From Achatina immaculata (Eukaryota; Mollusca; Gastropoda; Stylommatophora; Achatinidae), in contig CM019714.1 in the NCBI GenBank assembly GCA_009760885.1, positions 866,933 through 930,932 on the forward strand: a stretch of DNA of 64,000 bases, given 5' to 3'. The notes beneath the pieces were generated by a model, which searched no databases, was not told the DNA's origin, and was given only the letters and a program-made list of their open reading frames with translations. The position numbers were made by a program, and so were the translations under genes. This document shows, in pieces, positions 34,191-49,200 of this stretch. How positions within the stretch are numbered: the stretch's first letter is position 1; each line of letters starts with the position of its first letter.

Positions 34191-37100
34191 GTAACGAAAT
34201 AGAGCCAGTAATGAACAGAGGACAACAAAGAAGAGTGACGAATTAACAGATGGTAACAAACAGAGCAGCAGTATGAAAATGATCAGAGGGCAACATACAG
34301 AGCAATAATTTGAAGAATGAATGGAGGGTGAATAACATAGCAGCAAGTTCCAGAATGAACAGAGTTTCACAAACAGAGCAAATGTTTTAAGAATGAATAA
34401 TGAGTAACAAACAGAGAAGCAATTTCAATAATGAAAAGAGAGTTAACAAACGTGGAACACGTTGAATACTGAACAGAGAGTTAATGAACATGGCAGCAAT
34501 CTTAGAAATGAACAGAAAGTTAACAAATATTGTAACAAGCTGAAGAGTGAGCAGAGAAGAGAGATAACATAATTGGCAACAAGTTGAAAACTGAACAGAG
34601 AGTGCAGATACAGAGAAACAGTATGAAGACTGAACAGAGTGTTAACAAACATGGCAACTCGGTGAAAATTGAATAGAGAGTTAACAAACATGGCAATAAG
34701 GTGAAGAACTAAAAGAGAATTAACAAGCATGGCAGCAGTCATAAAAATGAACAGAGTGTTAACAAATATGGCAACAAGCTGAAAAATGAACAGAGTTAAC
34801 AGAAATCGCAACTGGCTGAAAAATTGACAGAGAGTTAACAAATATAGCAACAAGCTGGAAAATTCACAGTGAGCTAATAAACATGGCAACTAGCTGAAGA
34901 ATGAACAGAGAGTTAACACACATGGTACCAAACTTAAAAATGAACAGAGAGTTAAAAAACAGTGCCACATGCTGAAACATGAACAGAGAGTTAAAAGACA
35001 TGACAACCAGCTGATAATTGAACAGAGAGTTAACATGGGTTACATGAAAGTGAAAAATGAACACAGAGTTCACAAACATAGCAAGAAGGTGAGAAATGAA
35101 CAAAGAGTTAAAAAACAAATCAGCAGGCTTAATAATGAATAGAGAATTAACAAACATTCAACATGCTGAAGAATGAAAAGAGAGTTAACAAACATGACAA
35201 TAACCTGAAACATGAACAGAGAGTTAATATAAATGGCAAAATGTGATGAACGCACAAAGAATTAACAATCATATCAACACGATGAAAAATGAACAGAGAT
35301 TTAATAAACATCTTTACAAGCTTAGAAAAGGAAAGAGAGTTAACAAACAATGCAACGAGCTCAAAGATGAACAGAGAGTTAGCAAAAATGACAACAATCT
35401 GAAAATGAACAGGGTGTTAACAAACATAGTACCAAGTTGAAAACTTATCAGAGAATTAACAAACATAGCAAAAGGCTAAAGAATGAACAGAGAGTTAACA
35501 AATTTAACAGTAGCCTGAGGGAAGAACAGAGAGTTAAAAACATATCACCAGGCTGAAGAATGAACAGAGAGATAATAAACATTGCAAGAGCTGAAAAATG
35601 AAAAAAGAGTAAAAAAACAATGGCAACTATTTGAAAAATGAGCAGAGAGTTAATTAACATGGCAACACACTTAGAAACGATCAGAGAGTTAACACATATC
35701 GCAACAGGCTCACGAGTGAACAGAGAATAGAGCTAACATACATGGCAACAAATTGAAAACTGAACAGAGAGTGTAGAAACAAAGCAACAGCCTGAAGATT
35801 GAACAGAGTGTTAACTAACATAGCAAGGGGCTTAAAAACGAATAGAGTGTTAACAAATATGGCAACACAGTGAAAAATGAACAGAGAATTAACAAACATT
35901 CAACATGCTGAAGAATGAAAAGAGAGTTAACAAACATGACAATAACCTGAAACATGAACAGAGAGTTAATATAAATGGCAACATGTGATGAACGCACAAA
36001 GAATTAACAATCATATCAACACGATGAAAAATGAACAGAGATTTAATAAAAATCTTTACAAGCTTAGAAAAGGAAAGAGAGTTAACAAACAATGCAACGA
36101 GCTCAAAGATGAACAGAGAGTTAGTAAAAATGACAACAATCTGAAAATGAACAGGGTGTTAACAAACATAGTACCAAGTTGAAAACTTATCAGAGAATTA
36201 ACAAACATAGCAAAAGGCTAAAGAATGAACAGAGAGTTAACAAATTTAACAGTAGCCTGAGGGAAGAACAGAGAGTTAAAAACATATCACCAGGCTGAAG
36301 AATGAACAGAGAGATAATAAACATTGCAAGAGCTGAAAAATGAAAAAAGAGTAAAAAAACAATGGCAACTATTTGAAAAATGAACAGAGAATTAACAAAC
36401 ATGGCAACTAGCTGAAGAATGAAAAGAGAGTTAACAAACAAAGCAACAGCCTGAAGATTGAACAGAGTGTTAACAAATATGGCAACAAGCTGAAAAATAA
36501 ACAGAGAGGTAACAAAAATGGCAACAAGCTGAAAAATAAACAGAGAGGTAACAAAAATGGCAACAAGCTGAAAAATGAACAAAGTGAACAGACATAGCAA
36601 CAGGCTGAAGAATGAATAGAGAGTTAACAAACATGGCAACAATCTGAAAATGAACAGAGAGTTAACAAACATAGCAACAAGTTGAAAAATGAGCAGAGAG
36701 TTAATTAACATGGCAACAAACTTAGAAACGATCAGAGAGTTAACACATATCGCAACAGGCTGAAAAATGAACAGAGAATAGAGCTAACATACATGGCAAC
36801 AAATTGAAAACTGAACAGAGAGTGTAGAAACAAAGCAACAGCCTGAAGATTGAACAGAGTGTTAACTAACATAGCAAGGGGCTTAAAAACGAATAGAGTG
36901 TTAACAAATATGGCAACACAGTGAAAAATGAACAGAGAATTAACAAACATGGCAACAAGTGGAAAAAAACATAGTTAACAAACGTGGCAAAAAGCTGAAA
37001 AATAAACAGAGAGGTAACAAAAATGGCAACAAGCTGAAAAATGAACAGAGAGTTCAAAGACATGGCAATGGCGGAAAAAAACCAGAGTTAACAAACATGG

Positions 37101-38100
37101 TAAAAAGCTGAAAAATAAACAGAGGTAACAAAAATGGTAACAAGCTGAAAAATTAACAGAGAGCTAATAAACATGGCAACTAGCTGAAGAATGAACAAAG
37201 AGTTAACACACATGGAAATAAGCTTAAAAATGAACTGACAGTTAACAAACATATATACAGGCTAAAAATGAACAGAGTGTTAACAAATATGGCAACAAGC
37301 TGAAAAATGAAACGAGAGTTTGCAAATATGGCAACAAGCTGAAAAATGAACAGAGTTTTAATAAACATGGTAATTAGCTTAGAAATGAACAGAGATTTAA
37401 CAAATATACCAAGATGCTGAAAAATGAACAGAGAGTTAACAAACATAGCAACAAGTTGAAAAATGAACAGAGAGTTAATATACATAGCTACAACTGAAAA
37501 ATGAACATAGAGTTAATAATATAGCAAAAAGCTGAAAAATGAACCTAGAGTTAACAAACAAAGCAACACGCTGAAAATGAACAGAGAGTTAATAAGCATG
37601 GCAACAGGCTGAAAAATGAACAAAGTGAACAGACATAGCAACAGGCTGAAGAATGAACAGAGAGTTAACAAACATAACAGAAGCCTGAAAAATGAGCAGA
37701 CAGTTAACAATCATAGCAACAAGTTGAAGAATGAACAGAGAGTTAACAAACATAACAGAAGCCTGAAAAATGAGCAGACAGTTAACAATCATAGCAACAA
37801 GTTGAAGAATGAACAGAGAGTTAACAAACAGTAGCAGCTGCCTGAAGAAAAGAGAGAGTTACAAACATAGCAGCAGTTGGAAGACTGAACAGACAGTTAC
37901 AACCATAACAGTAGCTTGAGGAACGGGCAGTGAGTTACAACCATAACAGTAGCCTGAAGAACGAGAAGTGAGTTACAACCATAACAGTAGCCTGAAGAAC
38001 GAGAAGTGAGTTACAACCATAACAGTAGACTGAAGAACGAGGAGAGAGTTACAACCATAACAGTAGCCCGAAGAACGGACAGAGAATTAATAAACATAGC
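34191..38100. repeat. 39-bp satellite, block A
   Basis: About 95 copies of a unit near 39 bp containing AACAGAGAGTTAACAAACAT and GGCAACAAGCTGAAAAAT. The first 250 bp (34191-34440) are irregular intermediates between the 30-bp and 39-bp forms. A 742-bp tandem duplication starts at about 35151 and again at 35893. The last 250 bp (37840-38090) are a 38-bp sub-family, AGTTACAACCATAACAGTAG. Minus frames give MFVNSLFIFQLVA-like repeats and are artefacts. Confidence 0.95.
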
Positions 38101-38274
38101 AGCATGGAGAGTAAACCGATGTTAATATTCAGAGAAAGAATTGTACATAGCATGAAATCAATTCTCGCTTGTGCAGAGACATTACTAACGAGACAATCAG
38201 AGAAAACGTGCATTGCCGGTACAAGAAATCAGCGCTCACGTGTACAGAGACGTGACTGATGTAAGCCTGAGGGA
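38101..38274. other. Spacer related to the 1-kb duplication
   Basis: Short non-repetitive stretch. Its part AAGAAATCAGCGCTCACGTG resembles AAGAAATCAATGCTCACGTG in the 1-kb duplication (1234 and 39557), so it is a diverged piece of that block. Confidence 0.65.
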
Positions 38275-39171
38275 AACAAAGCAGTGTTATGAATGAATGA
38301 AAGTAACACAGCAGTGATATGAATGAACGAAAGTAACAAAGCAGTGTTATTAATGAAGGAAAGTAACAAAGCAGTGTTATGTATGAACGAAAATAACAAA
38401 ACAGTGTTACGAATGAACAAAAGTAACATATCATTGTTATGAATGAAAGAAAGTAACAAAACAGCGAGAGTAATGAAGGAAAGGAACAAACCTGCCTTAT
38501 GTATGAACAAAGGTAACAAATCATTGTTATGAATGAACGAAAGTATAAAACAGCGTGAGGAATGAAGGAAAGTAACAAAGCAGCTTATGAATGAACGAAA
38601 GTAACAAATCAGTGTTATGAATGAAAGAAAGTAACAAAGCAGTGTTATGAATGAACGAAAGTACCAAAGTAGTGTTATGAATGAACAAAAGTAACAAAGC
38701 ATTGGTATTAATGAAGGATAGTAACAAAGCAGCCCTATGAATGAACGAAAGTAACAAAGCAATATTATGAATGTACGAAAGTTACATAGCAGGCTTATGA
38801 ATGAACGAAAGTAACAAAGCAGTGTTATGAACGAGCGAAAGTAATAAAGTAGTGTTATGAAATAACGAAAATAACAAAGTAGTGTTATTAATGAACGAAA
38901 GCAACAAAGAAGTGTTATTAATGAACGAAAGTAATAAAACAGTGTTAGGAATGAACGAAAGTAATAAAGCAGCCTTATGAATGAATGAATGTAACAAAGC
39001 CGAGTTATGAATGAATGAACGAAAGTAACAAAGCTGTGTTATGAATGAACGAAAGTAACAAAGCAGCCTTATGAATGAACGAACGAAAATAACACAGCAG
39101 CGTTATGAATGAACGAAAATAACAGGGCAGTCTTATGTGAGAACGGAAGTACCAAAGCTGTGTAATGAATG
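38275..39171. repeat. 30-bp satellite, block B
   Basis: About 30 copies of the 30-bp unit between the spacer and copy B of the 1-kb duplication. It shares long variant strings with 40290-41760, indicating that the 1-kb block was inserted into, or duplicated together with, this satellite. Confidence 0.95.
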
Positions 39172-40189
39172 AATCCAAAATTAGTGAACAAGTTTCGTGA
39201 ACTTCACCCAAGAGACAGCCAAGACTCGTGCAAATCCATGTTTTACAACTTTCTGGTGTCTTAAGAAACATGACACACAGATGTTTGGTCAAGCCTGACT
39301 TGAATTACTCTGTCGTGTCAATACAGCGGACTACCTACACATTTCACGAACTTCCTGACCAAAAGTTACATATGAACTTTTTATATTTTGAAACTTACGT
39401 ATGCCGGTAACAATAAACAAGGTCTTAACTCTGACCATGGTTACTATAATATCGATTATATCTCTTCAGCTATAGTAAGCTAACTATCAGAAAACACTAT
39501 ACTATTACAACGTAACTGATGTAAGTTTGAGAGACAGAGAATAGTAATGCTACTATAAGAAATCAATGCTCACGTGCACAGAGACGTAACTGATAGAACC
39601 CTCAGAGAACGTGTCCTGTGACAATAGAAAACCATCTTGATATATAGAAGAGGAGACTAATGATATTACTGCGACAGCTGGTGAGTGGGACAGATGTTCT
39701 CAATATTGCTTTTATTAACTGATTTCATGAACGCCAGCAAAATATTGACTGGTAGCCTCAAGACAGACGGTAGCCATGTTTCCTTGCCCACAGACAAAAC
39801 ATATTCAAATGTATCTATTGATAACAAAGAGCAATTCCATAGGGTTTCTAGTAATATAACAGAGAGGCGGAGTGAATATAACGCACAGATGGTCAGACTA
39901 GCAAAAGTCAGAAAGCAGTAAAGATTCCTCCAATCATGAAGACTTGACTGCCTAGTTCGTGGTGACATCGTACACAGTTGCCGAATATTTCATCAGAAAC
40001 CAGCTACAGAAGAGATACGAAAAGCATTGTTACCTGTAAAGTTTAGTTTGTTAAGAAATAAGTCTCACGATCCGTTAACTTTCTCTGTGTTGTCTATAAC
40101 ATGTGCACAAGTAATGTAGATGTAACTAGGACCTAAAAATAACTTGTTCTTACAGTTTATAAAATTATACATGAGTTTTGAAGAAATGA
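39172..40189. repeat. 1-kb segmental duplication, copy B
   Basis: Near-identical to 876-1881, embedded here inside the 30-bp satellite. Its start joins satellite DNA at GTAATGAATGAAT|CCAAAATTAG and its end passes into a TATC tract. No recognisable gene. Confidence 0.92.
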
Positions 40190-40298
<109 letters not shown>

Positions 40299-43200
40299 GC
40301 GTTGTGAATGAACGAACGAAACACAGCAGTGTTATGAATGAACGAAAATATAAAATAGCGTGAGGAATGAAGGAAAGTAACAAAGCAGCTTATGAATGTA
40401 CGAAAGTAACACAGTAGTGTTATGAACGAACGAAAGTAACAAAGCATTGGTATTAATGAATTATAGTAACAAAGCAGCCTTATGAATGATCGAATGTAAC
40501 AAAGCCGAGTTATGAATGAACAAAAGTAACAAAGCAGTGGTATGAATGAACGAAAGTAACACAGCAGCGTTATGAATGATCGAAAGTAAAAACACAGTAT
40601 TATGAATGAACGAAAGTTACATAGTTGCCTTTTGAATGAACGAAAGAAAGAAAGCAGCCTTATTAATGAACGAATGTAACTAACCAGTGTTATGAATGAA
40701 AGTAAGTAACAAAGCTGTGTTATGAATGAATGAAAGTAACAAAGCAGTGTTATGAATGAACGAAAGAAACAAAGCAGTGTTATTAATGAATGAATGTAAC
40801 ACAGCAGTGATATGAATGAACGAAAGTAACAAAGAAGTGTTATTAATGAAGGAAAGTAACAAAGCAGTGTTATGTATGAACGAAAATAACAAAACAGTGT
40901 TACGAATGAACAAAAGTAACATATCATTGTTATGAATGAAAGAAAGTAACAAAACAGCGAGAGTAATGAAGGAAAGGAACAAATCTGCCTTATGTATGAA
41001 CAAAGGTAACATATCATTGTTATGAATGAACGAAAGTATAAAACAGCGTGAGGAATGAAGGAAAGTAACAAAGCAGCTTATGAATGTACGAAAGTAACCA
41101 TGCAGTGTTATGAATGAAAGAAAGTAACAAAGCAGAGTTATGAATGAATGAACGAAGGTAATAAATCAGTGTTATGAATGAAAGAAAGTAACAAAGCAGT
41201 GTTATGAATGAAAGAAAGAACCAAAGTAGTGTTATGAATGAAAAAAAAGTAACAAAGCATTGGTATTAATGAAGGATAGTAACAAAGCCGCTCTATGAAT
41301 GGTGAAAGTAACAAAGCAATATTAGGAATGTACGAAAGTTACATAGAGGCTTATGAATGAACGAAAGTAACAAAGCAGAGTTATGAACGAGCGAAAGTAA
41401 TAAAGTAGTGTTATGAAATAACGAAAATAACAAAGTAGTGTTATTAATGAAAGAAAGCATGAAAGTAGTGTTATTAATGAACGAAAGTAATAAAACAGTG
41501 TTAGGAATGAACGAAAGTAATAAAGCAGCCTTATGAATGAAAGAAAGTGACAAAGCAGTTTTAATAATGAACGAAAGTAACAAAGATGTGTTATGAATGA
41601 ACGAAAGCAAGAAAGCAACCTTATGAACGAACGAAAGTAACACCTCAGCATTATGAATGAACGAAAATAACAGGTCAGTCTTATGTGAGAACGGAAGTAC
41701 CAAAGCTGTGTAATGAACGAACGAAAGTAAGAAAGCAGAGTTATAAAGGAAATAACGTAACAAAGCAGTGTTATGAATACAGAAAGTAACAAAACAGCGT
41801 GAGGAATTAAGGAAAGTAACAAAGCGGTGTTATGAATGAACGAAAGTAACAAATCTTTATCATGAAAGAAAGAAATTAACAAAGCAGTGTAATGAATAAA
41901 CGAAAGTAAAAGAGGAGAATTATAAATGAACGAAAGTAACAAAGCAATATTATGAATGTACGAAAGTTACATAGTAGACGTATGAATGATCAAAAGTAAC
42001 AAAGTATTATTAAGAATGAACAAACGTAACACAGCATTGGTATTAATGAACGAAAGTAACAAACCAGTGTTATGAATGAATGAAATTAACAAAGCAGCCA
42101 TATTGAATGAATGAATGTAACAAAGCAGCCTTATGAATGAACGAATGTAACAAAGCAGAGTTATTATGAGCGAAAGCAACAGATCAGTTGTATGAATAAA
42201 CGAAAGTAATAAAGCAGTGTTATGAATGAACGAAAGTAAAAACGACGTATTATGAATGAACGACAGTTCCACAACAGAATAATGGATGAACGAAAGTAGC
42301 AAAGGAGACTTATGAATGAACGGAAAATAAAAAAGCTATGTTATGAATGAACAAAACTAACAATGATACGTTATGAATGAACGAAAGTAACAAAGCAGTG
42401 TTATCAATGAACGAAAATAACAAAGTGGTGTTATGAATGAAAGAAAGTAACAAAGCAGTGTTATGAATGAAAAAAGGAAAAAAAGCAGTGTTATGAATGA
42501 ACCAAAGTAACAAAGCAGCCTTATGAATGAATGAATGTAACTCAGCAGTGATATGAATGAACGAAAGTAACAAAACAGTGTTATGAATGAACGAAAGTAA
42601 CAAAACAGCGTAAGGAATGAAGGAAAGTAACAAAGCAGCCTTATGAATGAATGAATGAATGAAATTAACAAAGCAGTGTATGAATGAACGAATGTAACAA
42701 AGCAGTATTATGAATGTACGAAAGTAACACAGCAGTGTTATCAATGAACGAAAGTAACACAGCTGTGTTTTAAATGAACGAAAGTAACAAACCAGTGTTA
42801 TGAATGACAGAAAGTTACAAGGCAGTGTTATGAATAATTTAAAGTAACACAGCAGTGTTATGAATGAACGAAAGTAACAAGGCAGTGTTTTGAAAGTACG
42901 AAAGTTACATATCAGCATTATGAATGAACGAAAGTAACACAGCTGTGTTATAAATGAACAAAAGTAACAAACCAGTGTTATGAAGGAATGAAGTAACACA
43001 GCAGTGATATGTGTGAATGAAAGTAACAAAGCTGGGTTATGAATGAACGAACGAAACACAGCAGTGTTATGAATGAACGAAAGTATAAAACAGCGTGAGG
43101 AATGAAGGAAAGTAACAAAGCAGCTTATGAATGTACGAAAGTAACACAGTAGTGTTATGAACGAACGAAAGTAACAAATCATTGGTATTAATGAATTATA

Positions 43201-46200
43201 GTAACAAAGCTGCCTTATGAATGAACAAAAGTAACAAAGTACTGGTATGAATGAAAGAAAGTAACACAGCAGTGTTATGAATGAGCGAAAGTAAAAACAC
43301 AGTATTATGAATGAACGAAAGTTACATAGCAGCCTTTTGAATGAACGAAAGTAACAAAGTAGCATTATGAATGAACGAAAATAACAAAGCAGTGTTATGT
43401 ATGAACGAAAGTAACAAATCAGCCTTATGAATAAACCAATGTAACAAATCAGTGTTATGAATGAATGAAAGTACCAAAGCTGTGTTATGAATGAATGAAA
43501 GTAACAAAGCAGTGTTATGAATGAACGAAAGAAACAAAGCAGTGTTATTAATGAATGAATGTAACACAGCAGTGATATGAATGAACGAAAGTAACAAAGC
43601 AGTGTTATGAATGAAGGAAAGTAACAAAGCAGTGTTATGTCTGAACGAAAATAACAAAGCAGTGTATGAATGAACGAAAGTAAAAACACAGTATTATGAA
43701 TGAACGAAAGTAACAAAACAGCGTGAGGAATGAAGGAAAGTAACAAAGCAGATTTATGTATGAACAAAGGTAACAAATCAGTGTTATGAATGAAAGAAAG
43801 AAAGTAACACAGCAGCGTTATGAATGAACGAAAGTTACATAGCAGGCTTATGAATGAACGAAAGTAACAAAGCTGTGTTATGAATGAAAGAACGAAAGTA
43901 ACAAAACAGTGTTATGAACGAGCAAAAGCAACAAACCAGATTTATGAATGAACGAAAGTAACAAAGCAGTGGTATGAATGAACGAAAGTAACAAAGCAGT
44001 GTTATGAATGAACGAAAGTTAAATAGCAGCCTTTTGAATAAACGAAAATAACAAAGCAGCCTTATGAATGAACGAAATTAACAAAGCAGACTTATGAATG
44101 AAAAGAAATAACAAAGCTTTGTTATGAATGAACAAAACTAACAAAGCTGTGTTATGAATGAACGAAAGTAACAAAACTGTGTTATGAATGAAAGAAAGTA
44201 ACACAGCAGTGTTATGAATGAACGAAAGTAACAAAGCAGTATTATGAATGAACGAAAGTTACATATCAGCATTATGAATGAACGAAAGTAACACAGCTGT
44301 GTTATGAATGAACAAAAGTAACAAACCAGTGTTATGAATGAAAGAAAGTAACACAGCAGTGATATGTGTGAATGAAAGTAACAAAGCTGTGTTATGAATG
44401 AATGAACGAAGTAACAAAGCAGCCTTATGAATGAACGAAAGTATAAAACAGCGTGAGGAATGAAGGAAAGTAACAAAGCAGCTTATGAATGAACGAAAGT
44501 ACCAAAGTAGTGTTATGAATGAACAAAAGTAACAAATCATTGGTATTAATGAAGGATAGTAACAAAGCCGCCCTATGAATGATCGAAAGTAATAAAGCAA
44601 TCTTACGAATGAACGAAAGTAACAAAGCAGCCTTATGAATGAAAGAAAGGAACAAAGCAGTGTTATGAATGAACGAAAGTTAAATAGCACCTTTTTGAAT
44701 GAACGAAAATAACAAAGCAGACTTATGAATGAAAGAAATAACAAAGCTTTGTTATGAATGAAAGAAACTAACAAAGCTGCGTTATGAATGAATGAAAGTA
44801 ACAAAGCTGTGATATGAATGAAAGAAAGTATCAAAGCAGTGTTATGAATGAAAGAAAGAAAGTACAAAAAAGTATTATGAATGAACGAAAGTAACAAAGC
44901 AATATTATGAATGTACGAAAGTTACATAGCAGGCTTATGAATGAACGAAAGTAACAAAGCTGTGTTATGAATGAACGAAAGTAACAAACCAGTGTTATGA
45001 ATGACAGAAAGTTACAAGGCAGTGTTATGAATGAACGAAAGTAACAAAGCAGTATTATGAATGACAGAAAGTTACAAGGCAGTGTTTTGAAAGTACGAAA
45101 GTTACATATCAGCATTATGAATGAACGAAAGTAAAAAAGCAGTGTTATAAATGAACGAAAGTAACAAACCAGTGTTATGAAGGAATGAATGTAACACAGC
45201 AGTGATATGTGTGAATGAAAGTAACAAAGCTGGGTTATGAATGAACGAACGAAACACAGCAGTGTTATGAATGAACGAAAGTATAAAACAGCGTGAGGAA
45301 TGAAGGAAAGTAACAAAGCAGCTTATGAATGTACGAAAGTAACACAGTAGTGTTATGAACGAACGAAAGTAACAAATCATTGGTATTAATGAATTATAGT
45401 AACAAAGCTGCCTTATGAATGAACGAATGTAACAAAGCCGAGTTATGAATGAACAAAAGTAACAAAGTAGTGTTATGAATGAAAGAAAGTAACACAGCAG
45501 TGTTATTATTGAGCGAAAGTAAAAACACAGTATTATGAATGAACGAAAGTTACATAGCAGCCTTTTGAATGAACGAAAGAAACAAAGCAGCATTAGTAAT
45601 GAACGAATGTAACAAAGAAGCCTTATGTATGAACGAAAGTAACAAATCAGCCTTATGAATAAACCAATGTAACAAATCAGTGTTATGAATGAATGAAAGT
45701 AACAAAGCTGTGTTATGAATGAATGAAAGTAACAAAGCAGTGTTATGAATGAACGAAAGAAACAAAGCAGTGTTATTAATGAATGAATGTAACACAGCAG
45801 TGATATGAATGAACGAAAGTAACAAAGCAGTGTTATGAATGAAGGAAAGTAACAAAGCAGTGTTATGTATGAACGAAAATAACAAAACAGTGTTACGAAT
45901 GAACAAAAGTAACAAAGCAGTGTTATGAATGAACGATAGTAACAAAACAGCGTGAGTAATGAAGGAAAGGAACAAATCTGCCTTATGTATGAACAAAGGT
46001 AACAAATCAGTGTTATGAATGAACGAAAGTAACAAAACAGTGTTATGAATGAAAGAAAGTAACAAAGCAGCTTATGAATGTACGAAAGTAACCAAGCAGT
46101 GTTATGAATGAATGAACGAAAGTAACAAAACAGTGTTATGAATGAAAGAAAGTAACAAAGAAGTGTTATGAATGAACAAAAGTAACAAACCAGATTTATG

Positions 46201-49200
46201 AATGAACGAAAGTAACAAAGCAGTGGTATGAATGAACGAAAGTAACACAGAAGTGTTACGAATGAACGAAAGTTAAATAGCAGCCTTTTGAATGAACGAA
46301 AATAACACAGCAGCCTTATGAATGAACGAAAGGAACAAAGCAGACTTATGAATGAAAAGAAATAACACAGCTTTGTTATGAATGAACAAAACTAACACAG
46401 CTGCGTTATGAATGAACGAAAGTAACAAAGCTGTGTTATGAATGAAAGAAAGTAACACAGCAGTGATATGTTTGAATGAAAGTAACAAAGCTGAGTTATG
46501 AATGAACGAATGAAACACAGCAGTATTATGAATGAACGAAAGTATAAAACAGCGTGAGGAATGAAGGAAAGTTACAAAGCAGCTTATGAATGTACGAAAG
46601 GAACACAGAAGTGTTATGAACGAACGAAAGTAACAAAGCACTGGTATTATTGAATTATAGTAACAAAGCAGCCTTATGAATAAACCAATGTAACAAACCA
46701 GTGTTCTGAATGAAAGGAAGTAACAAAGCTGTGTTATGAATGAATGAAAGTAACAAAGCAGATTATGAAAGAAATAAAGTTACAAAGCAGTGTTATGAAT
46801 GATTGAAAGTAACACAGCAGTGTTATGAATGAACGAAAGTAACAAAGTAGTGTTTTGAAAGTACGAAAGTTACTTATCAGGATTATGAATGAACGAAAGT
46901 AACAAAGCAGTGTTATAAGTGAACGAAAGTAACAAACCAGTGTTATGAAGGAACGAAAGTAACACAGCAGTGATATGTGTTAATGAAAGTAACAAAGCTG
47001 TTTTATGAATGAACGAATGAAACACAGCAGTGTTATGAATAAACGAAAATATAAAACAGCGTGAGGAATGAAGGAAAGTAACAAAGCAGCTTATGAATGT
47101 ACGAAAGTGAAACAGTAGTGCTATGAACGAACGAACGTTCCAAATCAGTGTTATGAATCACAGAAAGTAAATAAAACATCGTTAGAAGTGAAGGAAAGTA
47201 ACAAAGCTGTGTTATGAATGATAGAAAGTAACAAAGCAGTGTTATGAATAAACGAAAGAAACAAAGCAGTGTTATGAACAAACGAAAGTAATACAGTAGT
47301 GTTATGAAATAACGAAAATAACAAATTAGTGTTATTAATGAATGAAAGCAACAAAGAAGTGTTATTAATGAAAGAAAGTAATAAAACAAGTTAGGAATCA
47401 ACGAAAGTAATAAAGCAGTCTTAATAATGAACGAAAGTAAAAATGTTGACCTATAGCTGAACGAAAGTAACAAAACAGCCTTTTGAATGAACGAAAGTAA
47501 CGAAGCTGTTTTAAGAATGAACGAATGTAACAAAGCAGTGTTATTAATGAACTAAAGTAACAAAGCAACCTTATGAATTAACGAAGGTAACACATCAGCA
47601 TTATGAATGAACGAAAATAACAGGGCAATCGTATGTGAGAACGGAAGTACCAAAGCTGTGTAATGAATGAACGAATGTAACAAAGCGGAGTTATTAAAGA
47701 ACGAAAATAACAAAGCAGTGTTATGAATACAGAAAGTAACAAAACAGCTTGAGGAATTAAGGAATGTAACAAAGCAGCCTTATGAATGAAAGAAAGTAAC
47801 AAAGCTGTGTTATGAGTGACGGAAAGTAACAAAACAGCGTGAAGAATGAAGGAAAGTAACAAAGCGGTGTTATGAATGAACGAAAGTAACAAATCTGTGT
47901 TATGAAAGAAAGAAAGTAACAAAGCAGTGTTATGAATGAACGAAAGTAAAAAAGCAGAATTATAAATGAACGAAAGTAATAGAGCAATATTATGAATGTA
48001 CGAAAGCTACATAGGAGACTTATGAATGACCAAAAGAAACAAAGTATTATTAAGAATGAACAAAAGTAACAAAACATTGGTATTAATGAACGATAGTAAC
48101 AAAGCTTTCTAATGAATGACTGAAATTAACAAAGCAGCCATATTGAATGAGCGAAAGCAACAAATCAGTTGTATGAATGAATGAAAGTAACAAACCAGTG
48201 TTATGAATGAACGAAAGTAAAAACGAAGTATTATGAATGAACGAAAATTCCACAACAGAATTATGGATGAACGAAAGTAGCAAAGGAGACTTATGAATGA
48301 AGGGAAATAAAAAAGTTATGTTATCAATGAACAAAACTAACAATGATACGTTATGAATGAACGAAAGTAACAAAGCAGTGTTAGCAATGAACGAAAATAA
48401 CAAAGTGGAGTTATGAATGAAAGAAAGTAAAAAAGCACTGTTATGAATGAAAAACAGGAAAAAAAGCATTGTTATGAATGCACCAAAGTAACAAAGCAGC
48501 CTTATGAATAAATGAAAGTAACAAAGCAGTGTTATGAATGAAGGAAAGTAACAAAGCAGTGTTATGTCTGAACGAAAATAACAAAACAGTGTATGAATGA
48601 ACAAAAGTAACAAAACGATAGTAACAAAACAGCGTGAGTAATGAAGGAAAGGAACAAATCTGATTTATGTATGAACAAAAGTAACAAAGCAGTGTATGAA
48701 TGAATGAACGAAAGTATAAAACAGCGCGAGGAATGAAGGAAAGTAACAAAGCAGCTTATGAATGTACGAAAGTAACCAAGCAGTGTTATGAATGAAAGAA
48801 CGAAAGTAACAAAACAGTGTTATGAACGAGCAAAAGCAACAAACCAGATTTATGAATGAACGAAAGTAACAAAGCAGTGGTATGAATGAACGAAAGTAAC
48901 ACAGAAGTGTTACGAATGAACGAAAGTTAAATAGCAGCCTTTTGAATGAACGAAAGTAACAAAGCAGCCTTATGAATGAACGAAAGGAACAAAGCAGACT
49001 TATGAATGAAAGAAAGTAACAAAGCTGTGTTATGAATGAACGAACGAAAGTAACAAAGCTGTGTTATGAATGAACCAAGTAACAAATCATTGTTATGAAT
49101 GAAAGAAAGTAACACAGCAGTGATATGTGTGAATGAAAGTAACAAAGCTGAGTTATGAATGAACGAATGTAACAAAGCAGTATTATGAATGAACGAAAGT

